Origin: Pascua guehoae
Taxonomy: Eukaryota; Basidiomycota; Tremellomycetes; Trichosporonales; Trichosporonaceae
Length of the DNA stretch: 64,000 bases
NCBI GenBank assembly: GCA_001600415.1
Contig: BCJX01000004.1
Location: 2,193,064 to 2,257,063 of the forward strand
Direction of reading: 5' to 3'
The notes below the pieces were generated by a model that did not search any database, was not told the origin of the DNA, and saw nothing but the letters and a program-made list of their open reading frames with translations. Of the stretch, positions 9,925 through 20,929 are shown piece by piece (position 1 is the first letter of the stretch; every line of letters starts with the position of its first letter). Both the position numbers and the translations under genes were made by a program.

Positions 9925-11922
9925 ATGTCTGACACGACGGCGGAGCTGAAGACCACACTGCCTGCGACTTCCAAGAAGGAGAGGAGCAATATCGGCAAAA
10001 TCGTTATCGTCATCGTTGGGGTCGTTGTCGCTCTCGCAGTCGGGCTTGGTGTCGGACTCGGTGTGGGCCTGAAGAAGAGACACCCTCATTCTTCTGTCTC
10101 TACGGACACAGAAACTACCTCCCCAAGGAACGTTTCATCGATTACGACCGTCGCCTCGCGCTCTGACGTTCTGGGCGATCAGTCTCGGTGGCTCGGTTCG
10201 ACACGCAACTTTACCGTTTCAGACACTCCGACAACGCGCTACTTCAACTGGACCATCTCCGAGGTGCTTTCGGCCCCCGGAGCCATGATGCGCCCGACAA
10301 TTGTGGTCAATGGAATTTCGCCGGGTCCTATCGTGGAGGCCAACCTGGGTGACCGGCTGGTTATCGAGGTGCACAACAACCTTGCCAATGAGACTGCGAT
10401 TCACTGGCACGGGATGTACATGCGTGACACCAACCATATGGATGGGACGTACAGCATCACCCAATGCGGCATCCCTCCCGGTGGGAGCATGACCTACAAC
10501 TGGACCGTTCAAAACGTCGGGACCTCGTGGTATCACGCACACAAGGCGGCACAGTATACCGATGGGTTGTTCGGCGCACTGGTACTCCACGCTCCCAACG
10601 AGACGGCCATGACGACCAACCATTATGACGACGAGTATACGTTCCTCCTCAACGACATGTACAACACGGTTTCCGGCGCCCTCGAGTGGCGTTTTACTTC
10701 CACGGGTACTGGAATCGACGGACAGCCAGGCGACGAGCCGACCGGTGATGGCGGCATGATCAACGGTGTGTCTCAGGCGCGTTGCGCGTACATTCCGTCC
10801 TCGGACATGGTCATCCCTGAGCGGAAGCGTGGTCTGGCAGCACGGCGGAGTGAGCTGGGCAGGACAGCAAAGAGGTCGTTCCGTGAGCGCTCGGCGACCG
10901 GCGGCACGTTCTACCCGGAGACCAACTACTGCGGTGATCTCACCACCGACTACTGGAATGTAACGCTTGTGGGCAACAACACGTACCGTTTGCGCCTTAT
11001 CAATGCCGGCACATTCGTCAACACCATTTTCAGTATCGACAACCACACGTTTACAGTCGTCGAAGCGGATGGGGTCAGCATCGAGCCTTACTCGGCGACC
11101 AGCATTAACTTGGCAGTGGCACAACGATACTCTGTGCTCGTCACGCTCGACCAGCCCGCGGGCGCCTACTGGATTCGCAATACCCTCGCAACGGACCAGA
11201 TTCGGTACAGCGGGCCCGACTTCAACGAGACGACATTGGGAGTGCTGCGATACGAGGGCGTCGCGTCTACCGTTGTCCCTGCCGACCTTCCGGCGTCGGT
11301 GGTCGGTAACGCCACCGATCTTGACCCACACACCACACTCGTGCCCGCAGACAAGCTTGATGCGCCCGTTCCCACCGTCGCCCAGTATGTCCAGTTCAAC
11401 ATGCAGTATACCGAAGACAACAACCACTACATGTTCTTCAACGGCTCGTCGTGGTCGCCACTATCCCCAGGCGAGTCGGCTTTCGACCTCGTTGTGGCAG
11501 GGGCGTCGAACGTGTCGGCCGCCAACATTGGCAACCAATTATCATTTGTCAACGACAACGCCGGCGGTGTCATGGACCTCGTAGTCAACTCTCTCGACGA
11601 TGGCGACCATCCCTTCCACCTCCACGGGCACACGTTTTGGATCATGTCGGCAGGCGACGGGCACTTTTACGGCTCCACTGAAGGGCTCAACACGACAAAC
11701 CCCATGCGGCGGGACACGATTCTCATCCCAAGCTATGGGCACGTTGTGTTGCGCTTCAGGACCGACAATCCGGGAATCTGGGCGTTCCACTGCCACATCG
11801 CTTGGCATATGGAGATTGGTCTGTTACTGACTGTCACCAACTTGCCCAAAGATATGGCAGCATTGCAAATGCCCAAGGAGATGGCGGAGATGTGTGCAAG
11901 GGATAAGCGGCTGGGTTACTAG
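9925..11922 (+). CDS. Membrane-anchored laccase-type multicopper oxidase
   Basis: I start at the CACCATG at 9925 (665 aa); an upstream in-frame ATG at 9796 adds 43 unlikely residues. A short cytosolic N terminus is followed by one hydrophobic segment (about residues 30-55, VIVIVGVVVALAVGL...) and then a stop-transfer KKR, so this looks like a type II membrane protein rather than a secreted laccase. All four copper-ligand motifs are present: HWHGMYM, 'WYHAHKAAQYTDGL', 'HPFHLHGHTFW' and 'HCHIAWHMEIGL', with Leu at the axial T1 position. Many N-glycosylation sites are seen. It should oxidise phenols or similar donors with reduction of O2 to water. No introns, unlike most neighbours. A ferroxidase role is less likely because the C terminus has no membrane anchor of Fet3 type, but cannot be excluded. 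Confidence 0.88.
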   Translation: MSDTTAELKTTLPATSKKERSNIGKIVIVIVGVVVALAVGLGVGLGVGLKKRHPHSSVSTDTETTSPRNVSSITTVASRSDVLGDQSRWLGSTRNFTVSDTPTTRYFNWTISEVLSAPGAMMRPTIVVNGISPGPIVEANLGDRLVIEVHNNLANETAIHWHGMYMRDTNHMDGTYSITQCGIPPGGSMTYNWTVQNVGTSWYHAHKAAQYTDGLFGALVLHAPNETAMTTNHYDDEYTFLLNDMYNTVSGALEWRFTSTGTGIDGQPGDEPTGDGGMINGVSQARCAYIPSSDMVIPERKRGLAARRSELGRTAKRSFRERSATGGTFYPETNYCGDLTTDYWNVTLVGNNTYRLRLINAGTFVNTIFSIDNHTFTVVEADGVSIEPYSATSINLAVAQRYSVLVTLDQPAGAYWIRNTLATDQIRYSGPDFNETTLGVLRYEGVASTVVPADLPASVVGNATDLDPHTTLVPADKLDAPVPTVAQYVQFNMQYTEDNNHYMFFNGSSWSPLSPGESAFDLVVAGASNVSAANIGNQLSFVNDNAGGVMDLVVNSLDDGDHPFHLHGHTFWIMSAGDGHFYGSTEGLNTTNPMRRDTILIPSYGHVVLRFRTDNPGIWAFHCHIAWHMEIGLLLTVTNLPKDMAALQMPKEMAEMCARDKRLGY

Positions 11923-13049
11923 GTCTCTGTGATTGGGGAGAGAGGCTAGAGCGATGGGTTGCGGCTGTGAGCTGTGTGTGGGACTCGGTTCGGGGCGTCC
12001 CCACTGGGGGGGGGGGGAGCGTGCGACTCGTGCCCATGGGGCCATGCATGGCATACGTGAATATGGTACACATCATATACACTTACAGCACATGCTGATC
12101 GGTTACAACACTTGCTGATGGGATAGTGTACCTTCCTAGCTCTAGCGAACTGACAGCCATCATAACCACCTCTCGCAGAACAGCCAAGACACACAAGCCT
12201 CTTGGCAACTTGGTGCATAACTGTGAACTGTGGAGGACATGTTGTAGCCTGGGCGCTGAAACTCCCAAAATTCCGCTACCTTTCCACTGCTCAGACAGGA
12301 TCATCGTGCTGCACCAGCTCACGGTAGGACAGTGAAACGGGGGGCGTGCAACGATAGAAAGCAACAGTGGGAGCCTGGTCGGCAGAATGGTACAACGCAT
12401 GCGTTGTCGTCGCTGGGAGTGTGAGTATATGGTGAAATGGGAAGCGTCTGAAACCGGCGGCAGAATTCGCATATCCGCAGCCACCCATCCACAATCTCAA
12501 ACAACGTCGTCCACACTAGCCGAGTGTTACCGACGAGGACCGAAGTACGGACAACCACTTGACACGTTCCTTACGATGCGGGTGCGACTCTATTCCAAAC
12601 CTCCGCATCGTTCCGTTATCCCTCAGCCATACCGTTCAGCCTTCAAGCCACCATACAGCTCCCTTTTCCGGCCACGGCCACCATCACTTTTGCGAATGTC
12701 GGATGAGTGTTGCCTATCCATCTGAAACAAGCGCCACACTCTCTCATCTTCCGACTGGCAGTTGTTCATCTTGGCGTGTGTCTCTTTCTCACGCCTCGCC
12801 CGTCATCCACACCACAGTGGCGTAACCTAGAAACAGCGGTCTCGCCGTGGGATCTCCCAGAGCTCTCAAGGCTGTGCACAGCAGCTAGGGGTGAGATCAT
12901 GCCCATCCTTGTCGTCGCCAACGCCACCGTCGTACACACCCGACTTGAGCCCTTTGGCACCTCCACCTCCGCCACATACATAAGCGGCGTGCCCTCTGTT
13001 GTTCATCCAATACCCACGCCCTACACAACTATCCTCCACCAGTATCCTC
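11923..13049. other. Intergenic region
   Basis: About 1.1 kb. A run of 11 G residues lies near 12006-12017. Open frames are short and overlap on both strands. The last part, rich in CCACC/CATCC, should be the promoter and leader of the small coiled-coil gene that follows. Confidence 0.35.
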
Positions 13050-13502
13050 ATGCCCGCCCCCCTCAAGTCCACGCATCCCGAGCCTACCACCGGTTCCACG
13101 GACGCCAACGGTACCCCGCCCATCTCCCCCATTACAACCCACATAATCCACCCGACCCACCTTTCTCCCAGCCCCCGTACCCCTCCAACACTCAACGTCC
13201 CTCTCCCGCCAACAAACATGCCCGACGCTCCCGCCTCCGTCACCACCCCCACGTTGCTCGACCCCCGTCCCGCCGTTGCCGCTGGCACGGGTCCGGGCGT
13301 CGGCCGCTCGTCGTCCCCTCTTCTCCCGATCGCGCCAGACACGGATCCCATCCTCGACTCGCAAAAGGTGCTCGGCGCCACCAACGACGCGCTCCTCGCC
13401 GAGAACCACCGTCTTCTCGAACAGTACGAAGCGGCCACGGCCGAGGTCGAGCGGCTGCGCGAGGAGATCAAGACTCTCAAGGCCCAGAAGGGTGGGAACT
13501 AG
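13050..13502 (+). CDS. Small protein with C-terminal coiled coil (hypothetical)
   Basis: Open frame of 150 codons from the ATG at 13050; another ATG at 13218 would give 94 aa. The first ~90 residues are Pro/Thr/Ser-rich and probably disordered. The last ~45 residues form a clear coiled coil (DALLAENHRLLEQYEAATAE, then VERLREEIKTLKAQK), with leucines at heptad spacing. Codon use is C-ending and fits a real gene. No intron is needed. I do not recognise a family; a short leucine zipper of this sort could mediate homodimerisation or docking to a larger coiled-coil protein. The pyrimidine-rich leader just upstream is typical of expressed fungal genes. Confidence 0.5.
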   Translation: MPAPLKSTHPEPTTGSTDANGTPPISPITTHIIHPTHLSPSPRTPPTLNVPLPPTNMPDAPASVTTPTLLDPRPAVAAGTGPGVGRSSSPLLPIAPDTDPILDSQKVLGATNDALLAENHRLLEQYEAATAEVERLREEIKTLKAQKGGN

Positions 13503-14348
13503 GTACGTACAGGTGGGACGACGTGTTGGGCAGGAAGTTGAAAGATGGGGGTTTGCGCTATGTCGTTGCCTGAGCAACACGGCGAACAGGGGTTAGACGT
13601 TGAGGGGCGTGTGCTGACCGTTGCCAGGCAGAAGCAGCGATCGAGGGTAGCCTGGGGTCAAGAGTCACAGCAGTTCTGGGATGTGCAGAGCTTGGTCCCC
13701 GTCATGCTAGCAATTCCGACGTGTTACGCGGAGATCCCTGCGTTCTCCACCGCCCCGTGACTGGTTGTAGTGCAAATCAGGAGTTAGTAGTAGAGACTTA
13801 CGATGCTGTGGTGTAAATCACTCGAGAACAGTATGAAGCACAGTAGTTGCGCCCGACAAGATTAACCAGGTCCTTGTCTCTATCCAAGCAGTTGTCGACA
13901 TAAGTTAGAGACCTACAGGCAGTCACATACTGACGCGACGAAGGTGGCTCATATTAACTAAAGTGGGATCAGATTGCTTCTCAAACCATGTCCCAAACTC
14001 ATCACCCGCTCCTGAGAGCCGAATACAGCCATCAACCGAGGAGACAAGACGGCAATCAGCATTCGATGCCATTTGTCCACAAGGGGCCCCAGTGTTACCA
14101 TGAGGATTTGAGATGGAGAACTGCATCCAGCAAATCCAGAACTAGAAAGCAAGACCGTGGTAGTGATGACAAATTGTTGCGACCACACCTCTGACACGAG
14201 AACGTTGATAATCGCAGCATACTGAGATTCATTTGCGGAATACGGAAGATTTCTTTTCAATAGACGACACTCTTGGGACACCAACAAACGGCACCGACGC
14301 CCAAGTTCACTAACAGAAGTCTGCCATGAGCAAGGAGTCGAAGGTTGG
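13503..14348. other. Intergenic region
   Basis: About 0.85 kb between the convergent coiled-coil gene and the small secreted protein gene. A 3' terminal exon of the latter may lie at the right edge: an acceptor is possible near 14327. Otherwise I see nothing. Confidence 0.3.
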
Positions 14349-14976
14349 TCAGTAGATCACAATACTCACAGCACGTCTCCCCATCAGGGCAGCACCTAAC
14401 GTTTTGGTACTCAGAGTCATGGTCGCACCAGGCGCAATAGGTTCTGTGGGGTTAGAATGCTGGGAAAGACTCAGGCTCATCCCGTCCCACAACTGCCCCC
14501 CGCCCCTGTACCCACCCTTTTTCGCAGGCCCCGCCTGTGAGTCAGCCTTTGCCGTGGCGCATGCTTGCAAGGACGCTATCGCCCCCACTAGAAACGTACC
14601 ACCAGGACAGCATTTCTTTTCCTTGGGAATCCAGGTCCCCGTTTTCTTGTCCGCCCCCAGACAGAACTCCACCTTGCCCCACGTTGCTTTAGGCCTGTTC
14701 TGGTCCAAAATGTCGCCGTTGAAACGACGGTGTAAAGTCGGAGCAGTGGTTGGGATGGCAACGGACGGCCCTGGGGTTGACATTCGTCCCAGCATTATCG
14801 TCCTTCTGAGTTAGCTGTGGCAGTTCGGTAAGGGCGGGGGGACTTTATTGCTGTCAACTAACACTTCCAACACTGCTACGTCCCTCGACCATGCCACGAT
14901 CCTCGTTGTTGGACTGGAGCGGCCCAGCCATGGCGAGAGTGGCAAGGATGAGGGCGAGAATCGGCTTGGCGAGCAT
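14349..14976 (-). CDS. Small secreted cysteine-containing protein, paralogue A
   Basis: Exon 1 is 14976-14880 and begins with a signal peptide (MLAKPILALILATLAMAGPL). An intron 14879-14771 (GTAGCA...CCCAG) restores phase into exon 2, starting at 14770. The mature part carries 'VEFCLGADKKTG', then 'KEKKCCPGGTF' and a later Cys. A second intron may lie inside the Gly-rich stretch, and a GTGAGT near 14376 suggests a further terminal exon, so the 3' end is uncertain; the open frame stops at 14349. Signal peptide, N-terminal style and the C-(x)n-CC pattern match paralogue B at 17665, and both have a TATATAAAC box about 95-115 bp upstream of the ATG. Function is unknown; cell-surface or effector-like small secreted protein is an inference. 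Confidence 0.5.
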
Positions 14977-17664
14977 CGTTGGTAAGATTATACTAGTATG
15001 TGCTTGGGAGGAAGTTGGGGTACGGTTTTTACACAAGTGCAAGTGGAGAGAAGAGGGGGATTGTCCACTCTGTTTATATACCTTTTTCGTGAGTGAATCA
15101 GCTTCCCATCTCGCCGTCCCATCTCCCGTCTTGGACAACAGAAAACTGCCGATGAGACACCCGTTGTGATGTTAGCGACCACCGGAAATAAGATTGCCCT
15201 TGGTGTACCTGCGCTTTGACCATCAATGGTGAGGCGTGGTGCTCATCGAGTGTAGCGATGAAAGCCTGCTCGGCGACACGGGATGTCATATAAACACGTC
15301 TCACGTCTGTTGTCAACGTCCTGGAAAGCTTTTTACGTGTCTGCACGAGTACTGTATCGGGCAGTAACAGGTTGTACATGGACATCAAGAGCTCCCCTTG
15401 TCGACCTCCTGACGGGTACCTCTCGTGGCCCCAACTTTTCCGGCCTCGGTCGTCAACCCCCCAAATGCAGACCGTTATGGTTGGTCTTTTCGTTGGTGTA
15501 ATGAGCGATGAGAAGGTCTACAGATTGGGATTGGGAGACGTTGCAAGGTCCACAATGACTTAGAGGCTTGGAGTGCCGCATCGGAGATGTTTGATACGCG
15601 GGACGCCTTGCCAAGCCCTCCACTGCGGTCTGTTAGATCATAGCCTATGGCTCTGTTGGCCCCACAGCAGTTAGGCTTATTTTTTCTAACAGGGTGCCTG
15701 TAACATGTAGGAGAAAGAGTTGGGCCAGGCACATGAAACACGCTGTGATGGGCGCGGTACTGCGGCTGCCCCGCCCGCGTCACAGGAACGTGGGGGCTGG
15801 GTGTTTCGGGGTGGCGCGTTCGAAGCCGTGGCGGGTTTGCCCGGATGTGAGGGAATGTGAGTTTTGTTGGGTAAGGCCCAGACCTAATCTTATCTCTAAA
15901 TGTGAAACCAGGTCGCGTACTCACACGCAGTGTCAAGCAACTCCTATCCATAATACATATCGCCAAGAGTAAACCACTGTTGCCGAGGAAGCAACGTCGG
16001 TATTGCCAAACATGACATGCCAATTTCACCAGCCCGTATTGTATTTGGCAATTGTGGGTGGCTGCAGTCCAACTGTTGGGAGCCGCTCAGCGACCAGAGT
16101 TACTAGGAAAATGCAGCCGATGTAGACATTCTACATCACATTTGGGAGGGTTACGTGTTCGGCACCTATCCATCTGCTGCCGTTACATATGTAGCTAACA
16201 GTCATAGAGTCACCTTTCTGGGTCACCTTTCTGCCCACAGGCTTCAGGCTTGCAGTGTATGCATAGGGTAGTTGAAGGTCTTTTACTGATCTACTCGCTT
16301 ACTCACCTATCTCACCACAAGAACTCGCGACCCGGTAGTGTGCACTGCTATTCCTGGTAACAATTGCGTGACATGGAATGAAGGGAGAAGTTGGACCATG
16401 GGTACGGCGTTGAAATAGGCGTGCGGGTGGCGAGTCGCGGGGGCGTGCGCGACACGGATTCGACTGTTCCGAAGGAAGAGTAGTGTCGGATGACCCGCCG
16501 CAGGATGAGTGGAGCGCCAACGATGTTCGCACTGGGCAAGGCCGGAGGCATAAATCGTAAAGTGTAAAAACACGTCCAATAGGACGGACAGTGGCGTGTG
16601 AGCGTACTTCGCGCTTGGCACCCAACAGAGGAGTACGTTGTCAAGTGCAAGTGATACTTTCTGGGCCGCAACATGGCATCCACTCCTGCCATATCGTGAC
16701 CCAGAAAGTGCCCACGTGGAATCAGGGTGTAAGACGCGTCGAGATACGCGTGTCGAACTTGAAGCATAACCACGACGCGTCAAACCTTTCGTGCCAAAAT
16801 GCACCCAAAATGCCAAAATGTTAGGGTACGGTAAACCTATTAATTGGGGCAGTCTGAAACATCTACAGATATGACCGCCTAGCCGTTGTCTGTCCCGAAT
16901 CCAAATCTTGAAGCACATCAGGTCGAGCCAACGCGTACATACCGCATATCGTGTGACAGTAGTACGTCAGCCGACCGACCCCACACTGTGCGACGGCTGT
17001 GTTTACACACCTCACTATACTAGCAAAGGCATTCCACGAGCCAGCTGGGGAGCGCACGCATGGTGGCACAGGTGTCATGCCAAAGTCGAGCCATGAGACA
17101 TGATGGGCCCAGCCTTTCCTGTCAAGCGCTGATCGAAACACTATTCATCTGTCAACACAAACACAGCACATCCTCACGAGGCGGCACACTCAGGATTATC
17201 TAGCTGTGGTGAAATTTGAGGGGTCACCATCTGTCACAACGTTTCGAAACGCGTGACAACGGCTTGTCGAAACACTATTCCGCTGTCAACAACAACGTGC
17301 GCGCCGTGGATCCCACGGACTACATTCCAGCTGCCGTACTGATGTGTGCTGAACCAGAGTCACGAGTACGACGCGTCAACATGTGATCTCAAAGTCAACG
17401 CGTTTGTTTACACCGGCGGCCCACTGGACGGGGAACTGTCTTTGTGTCACGGTTGCTGTGTTTACTCCCCACGTTTGTATTGGGCTCTATCGCCTACTCA
17501 GGCGTTCTCTCCGAGTCCCGCGCTCGACTCCAGCCTCCTCTGAAAGATATATAAACGGGGCGGGTGTGTGCCAGACACGCCCACCAGAACCACCTCACAA
17601 CCAGTCCAGTGACAGACACCAAACCTCTCTCAATTCACCTACAACACCATACAACGGTTTCATA
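14977..17664. promoter_or_regulatory. 2.7-kb divergent intergenic region between small secreted protein paralogues
   Basis: TATA boxes are visible for both genes: 15071-15080 on the minus strand (TATATAAACA) and 17548-17556 on the plus strand (TATATAAAC). A direct repeat of about 24 nt (TCGAAACACTATTC followed by CTGTCAAC) occurs near 17129-17152 and again near 17267-17290. ACGCGT/CGCGTC words are frequent between 16.7 and 17.4 kb. I find no convincing gene in the interval. Confidence 0.45.
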
Positions 17665-17943
17665 ATGCTCGCTCGCACCCTTTTCGCCATCTCTCTTGCC
17701 ACTCTCGCCATATCTGCTCCTCAGAAGGCAGGGCAGGATTTCGGCACTGAGAAGGGCACCGCACTCGTAACCCCACCCACTTTCCCCAATCGCGAAGGGT
17801 ACAAGTGGTGCGGTGAGATCGAAATTAAAGCTGACCGTGTTTGCTGCCGTAAGTGTCTGGATATATTCCCCCAGAACGCTGGTGGAACCATACTGAACAT
17901 CGTCAGCATGGCTAAACGATTGCGCCAAAGGGTACGTATATAA
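17665..17943 (+). CDS. Small secreted cysteine-containing protein, paralogue B
   Basis: ATG at 17665 with a signal peptide (MLARTLFAISLATLAISAP) nearly identical in style to paralogue A. Read straight through, the protein has 92 aa with 'YKWCGEIEIKADRVCCRKC' as its cysteine core. A GTACGTATA at 17932 could be a donor to an exon from about 17995, which would change only the last residues. A GTAAGT at 17850 followed by CAG only 26 nt later is probably not an intron, since splicing there breaks the frame. A TATA box lies at 17548-17556 and a pyrimidine/CA-rich leader precedes the ATG. The gene points away from paralogue A. Function is unknown; likely extracellular. Confidence 0.55.
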   Translation: MLARTLFAISLATLAISAPQKAGQDFGTEKGTALVTPPTFPNREGYKWCGEIEIKADRVCCRKCLDIFPQNAGGTILNIVSMAKRLRQRVRI

Positions 17944-18921
17944 ACGATATGGATCCTGATACGCCGAGCATGAAGAAACTACTGACTCGACAGACAGGAA
18001 TGCATTCTATGCCCAGATAAAGGAAGGTGGCGGACGGAGTGTATGAAGAGGGGGAAGAAAACTGGTGGGTACTGTACAGCGCGTGCAGGGATATCAATAT
18101 TGACTATAGTAGCTTGCCCGAAAAAGTGGCAGTTGCAGGTTCCCTTTCCTACAAACGCTTGGTAGTGATTATGTGATACTGTATAGGCACAGGGTTGTGG
18201 ATACGACCCCCATTGACTTGCTTTGCTCTGGGCGCCACAGTACAGTACTGTACAAAGGTGACGCCCGTATTCCACAAGCAGTGCTGACTGAGCTGTGTGT
18301 AGAAACTGTCTGCTCGTTGCACACGGTGTCCTTGAAAACCAGAGTGGTACAAGGCACCGATTCGGTAGTGTGCGGCACAATCGCCAACCCCAGATACAAA
18401 GTGCATCAGCGAGGCATACAAGCTGTAATGGTATACGCTCTCAACCGCTTTCTCAGAAACATGTTCATGATGGGAACCGCCGAGTTGCCCTCTCGACGGC
18501 ATTGGGATACCTTTTGGGTATATGGGTAGTGCGGCCTTGCGGTGCCATTACACAACCATTTATTAGCAAGGTCTTTCAGGACCTCATTGCACACCTACTA
18601 GAGCATTCGCTTCATGCCTATCCCCAGGAGATACTTCTACTCAATCGTGCCGAGCAGGATATTGTACCAAAACAGGCCCCCCTCGCCCACTATCTATCAG
18701 TGCCAAACTGACGTCCAGAATACCTCTGGATCGCCACTCGAGTCACGTGATTTCCTTCCGGCAAAAAGATGCCGAGCCCGAGTCGATCACTCCTAACCTT
18801 GATGACGCGATGACGACGACGCGGCCAACGACGACAGTCAGACACGTCGTCATTCACCAACCATCTCTTGATCCGTCTCCATACAATCTTATCGCCCAGC
18901 CCACCACTCTGCCCCCCGACC
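17944..18921. other. Intergenic region
   Basis: About 1 kb between the secreted protein gene and the tyrosine phosphatase gene. It contains a short palindromic stretch around 18239-18250 (ACAGTACTGT). ORFs on both strands overlap and none has recognisable sequence. Confidence 0.35.
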
Positions 18922-20061
18922 ATGTCACTCGACCACTCCGAGCTCGAGGCGCTCAGCGCGACCAACATCCAAGACGCGATCCCCGACGAGTCGCTCGCAG
19001 CAGCCCTGTCCTCGCCGCCCTTCCTCCCCGGGCCGCTCTTCAACGTGCGCGACCTCGGCCTCATCCACGGCTCGGCACTTGCCCCCGGACGCTTCTTCCG
19101 CAGTGGCATGCTCAAGGACGACGAGGAGACGGTCGCATGGCTCGCATCCCGCGTCTCGCGCATCGTCGACCTCCGCGGGGAGCGCGAGCGCCAGCGCAAC
19201 CCCGACCCGGCGCCAGAAGGCGTCGAGAGCGTCTGGTTCCCGCCACAGGGCACGCACCCCGCCCGGCTCAAGATTGAGGACTTTGTCGACGGCGACGGAA
19301 GCCAGGGGTGGCGCAAAGTGTACCTCGACATTGTGAGGGACTATCAGCCGACGATCCGCGCCGTGCTCGAGCACGTCAGGGATCGGCCACAGGAGCCCAT
19401 TCTGTTCCACTGCACGGGTGAGTGTGCCTGCTGTTTCTGAGGATTTGGCCTTGGTCGCTGTAGGGGGTGGTCGTCGCTTCTTCTCTATGTGGAGGGGTTC
19501 TTTGTCGTGTACTGAAGAGTGCTCGTCTAGAGTGCGTGTTTGGGCTGAGGTTGGACCTGCCCCCGCATAGCGTGATGCTGGCTACCTGCCAGTGTGGCGA
19601 GACTGAGTCTGCCTGGGAATTGCCTACCCCTCATACATATCATACTATATGCCCAGCATGTGCGCCCATCGTTTGATCTACCCCCCACTCCTGACTCACT
19701 CCATCACTGCGCCCCGCTGCCCCGCTAACTCCCAGCCGGACGCGACCGCACAGGCGTCGTCGCGGGCATGCTGCACCACCTCGCAGGCACACCCTCCGAC
19801 ACAATCACCTCCGACTACATGCTCACGCGCATCGGTATCGAGCCGGTCCGCGATATGCTCGAGGGCTACCTGCGAGCCGGCTTACCCGGAGTTGACCGCG
19901 ACACGCCCGGGTTCGACAACATGGCCAGCCTGCGCGAGACGTCATGGCAGGCCTTCATTGCGGGGCTGGAAGACGAGTTTGGCGGGTGGGATGGGTACAT
20001 TGCAAAGCTGGGCTTTGGGGAGGACGAGGTGGCCGTCATCAGGGCAAACCTTCGCAAGTGA
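18922..20061 (+). CDS. Tyrosine phosphatase, Y_phosphatase3 family
   Basis: Two exons, 18922-19417 and 19736-20061, give 273 aa. The start ATG follows a 'CGACC' context, and the N terminus contains 'FNVRDLGLI', as in bacterial and fungal tyrosine/serine phosphatases of the Y_phosphatase3 family ('N-x-R-D-x-G' motif). Further motifs are 'GRFFRSGML', 'RIVDLRGERER' and, across the splice junction, HCTAGRDRTG, which fits the CX5R phosphatase loop (catalytic Cys, terminal Arg). The 318-nt intron is long for this window and cuts the P-loop between Thr and Ala. A physiological substrate cannot be named; this family includes phosphotyrosine and phosphoinositide phosphatases. No membrane segment or targeting signal is seen, so a soluble cytosolic enzyme is expected. 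Confidence 0.87.
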
Positions 20062-20418
20062 ACCCACGTTATAACGAGGGGTTACGGCGTGCCAGAGAGC
20101 AGGCGTCGAGGGATCTTTCGGCGCGCCATCAACTAGACATAAGGAGTGTAGAAGCATGGCAGAAGCTGTTGTGGTAAGCGTCTATACCGCAGCCGAGTAC
20201 AGGCACGGTGCTCCGCGAGGCTAACTTGTCTTACGCGTAAGGCAGAGGACAGCGACGGACTGACGACATGCGCGATTGCTATTCTCATGGCACACGGTGG
20301 CCATGGGCGCGAGGCCACTTGTCGACTTCAGCCCTAGACCGTTTGAACTTGTCCTGTGCGGCCCAAGGAAAGATTCGCTGCTGCCAGCTGACGTGCTCAA
20401 ACCCAAAAAGCAAGATGC
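20062..20418. other. Intergenic region
   Basis: About 0.36 kb between the phosphatase gene and the tRNA gene. Nothing supportable. Confidence 0.4.
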
Positions 20419-20501
20419 AGGTCTGACTGGGAATCGAACCCAGATTACAAGAATGATCTTGCGATCAGAATCTTGTGTACTAGCCTTTATACGATCAAAC
20501 C
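20419..20501 (-). tRNA. tRNA-Gln (anticodon CUG), with intron
   Basis: On the minus strand the acceptor arms GGTTTGA and TCAGACC pair over seven positions (one G-U). The D stem is GTAT/GTAC around AAAGGCTA, the anticodon stem CAAGA/TCTTG, and the T arm CTGGG-TTCGATT-CCCAG. The loop between the anticodon stem halves is 18 nt, which leaves a 7-nt loop plus an 11-nt intron in the canonical position one base 3' of the anticodon. The anticodon then reads CTG, so the tRNA decodes CAG. The GGTTT...AGACCT ends match eukaryotic tRNA-Gln. Internal A and B boxes (AAAGGCTAGTAC, GGTTCGATTCC) are intact. Confidence 0.9.
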
Positions 20502-20929
20502 CGGATGATTGTTAATTCTGTTCCTTCACTGGTTGCAGCGATTGACAACGATTGGCCAAGAGCGATGTCGCAGCATCTGTGACTTTTTGGCATTGTGGAC
20601 GAGGTGCCCATGCCTGTGCTCGCGCTCAAACTGCAAACAACCTCCTCGCCGAGGCCAAAAAGGGGGTCCGTTCCCCAACGGGCTTAAACGGGCGAGACCC
20701 ACTTTTCAACGACCTATGTGTCCTCCAAGTTGCTCCGCTGTAGCACCACACTGCCACCTCCATCCTGGAGGGGCACATACATCACAGAGAATACGAGCTG
20801 TACTCGTACGGAGGAAGTCTCTACGTTTTACCCGTGTCTCTTGCCCTTCGGAAATTCCATCAGCACCCGTCAATTGCGACACTGGGCTGTGCCAGTGGTA
20901 ATCAAGCGTACGTCGCGTTCCAGTAGAGC
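20502..20929. other. Intergenic region
   Basis: About 0.43 kb between the tRNA and the 3' end of TF1. Nothing supportable beyond possible transcription end signals. Confidence 0.35.

Noticed and set aside
10219..11427. Long open frame of about 400 codons on the minus strand
   Set aside because: It lies wholly antisense to the multicopper oxidase, whose motifs are unmistakable; a GC-rich codon-bias shadow.
16307..16918. 203-codon frame on the minus strand between the secreted paralogues
   Set aside because: Lies in a region with promoter-like repeats and lacks any recognisable feature; overlapping frames exist in all phases.
17850..17875. 26-nt GTAAGT...CCCAG as an intron in secreted paralogue B
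   Set aside because: Very short, and splicing shifts the frame to an early stop, while read-through keeps a sensible C-terminal part.
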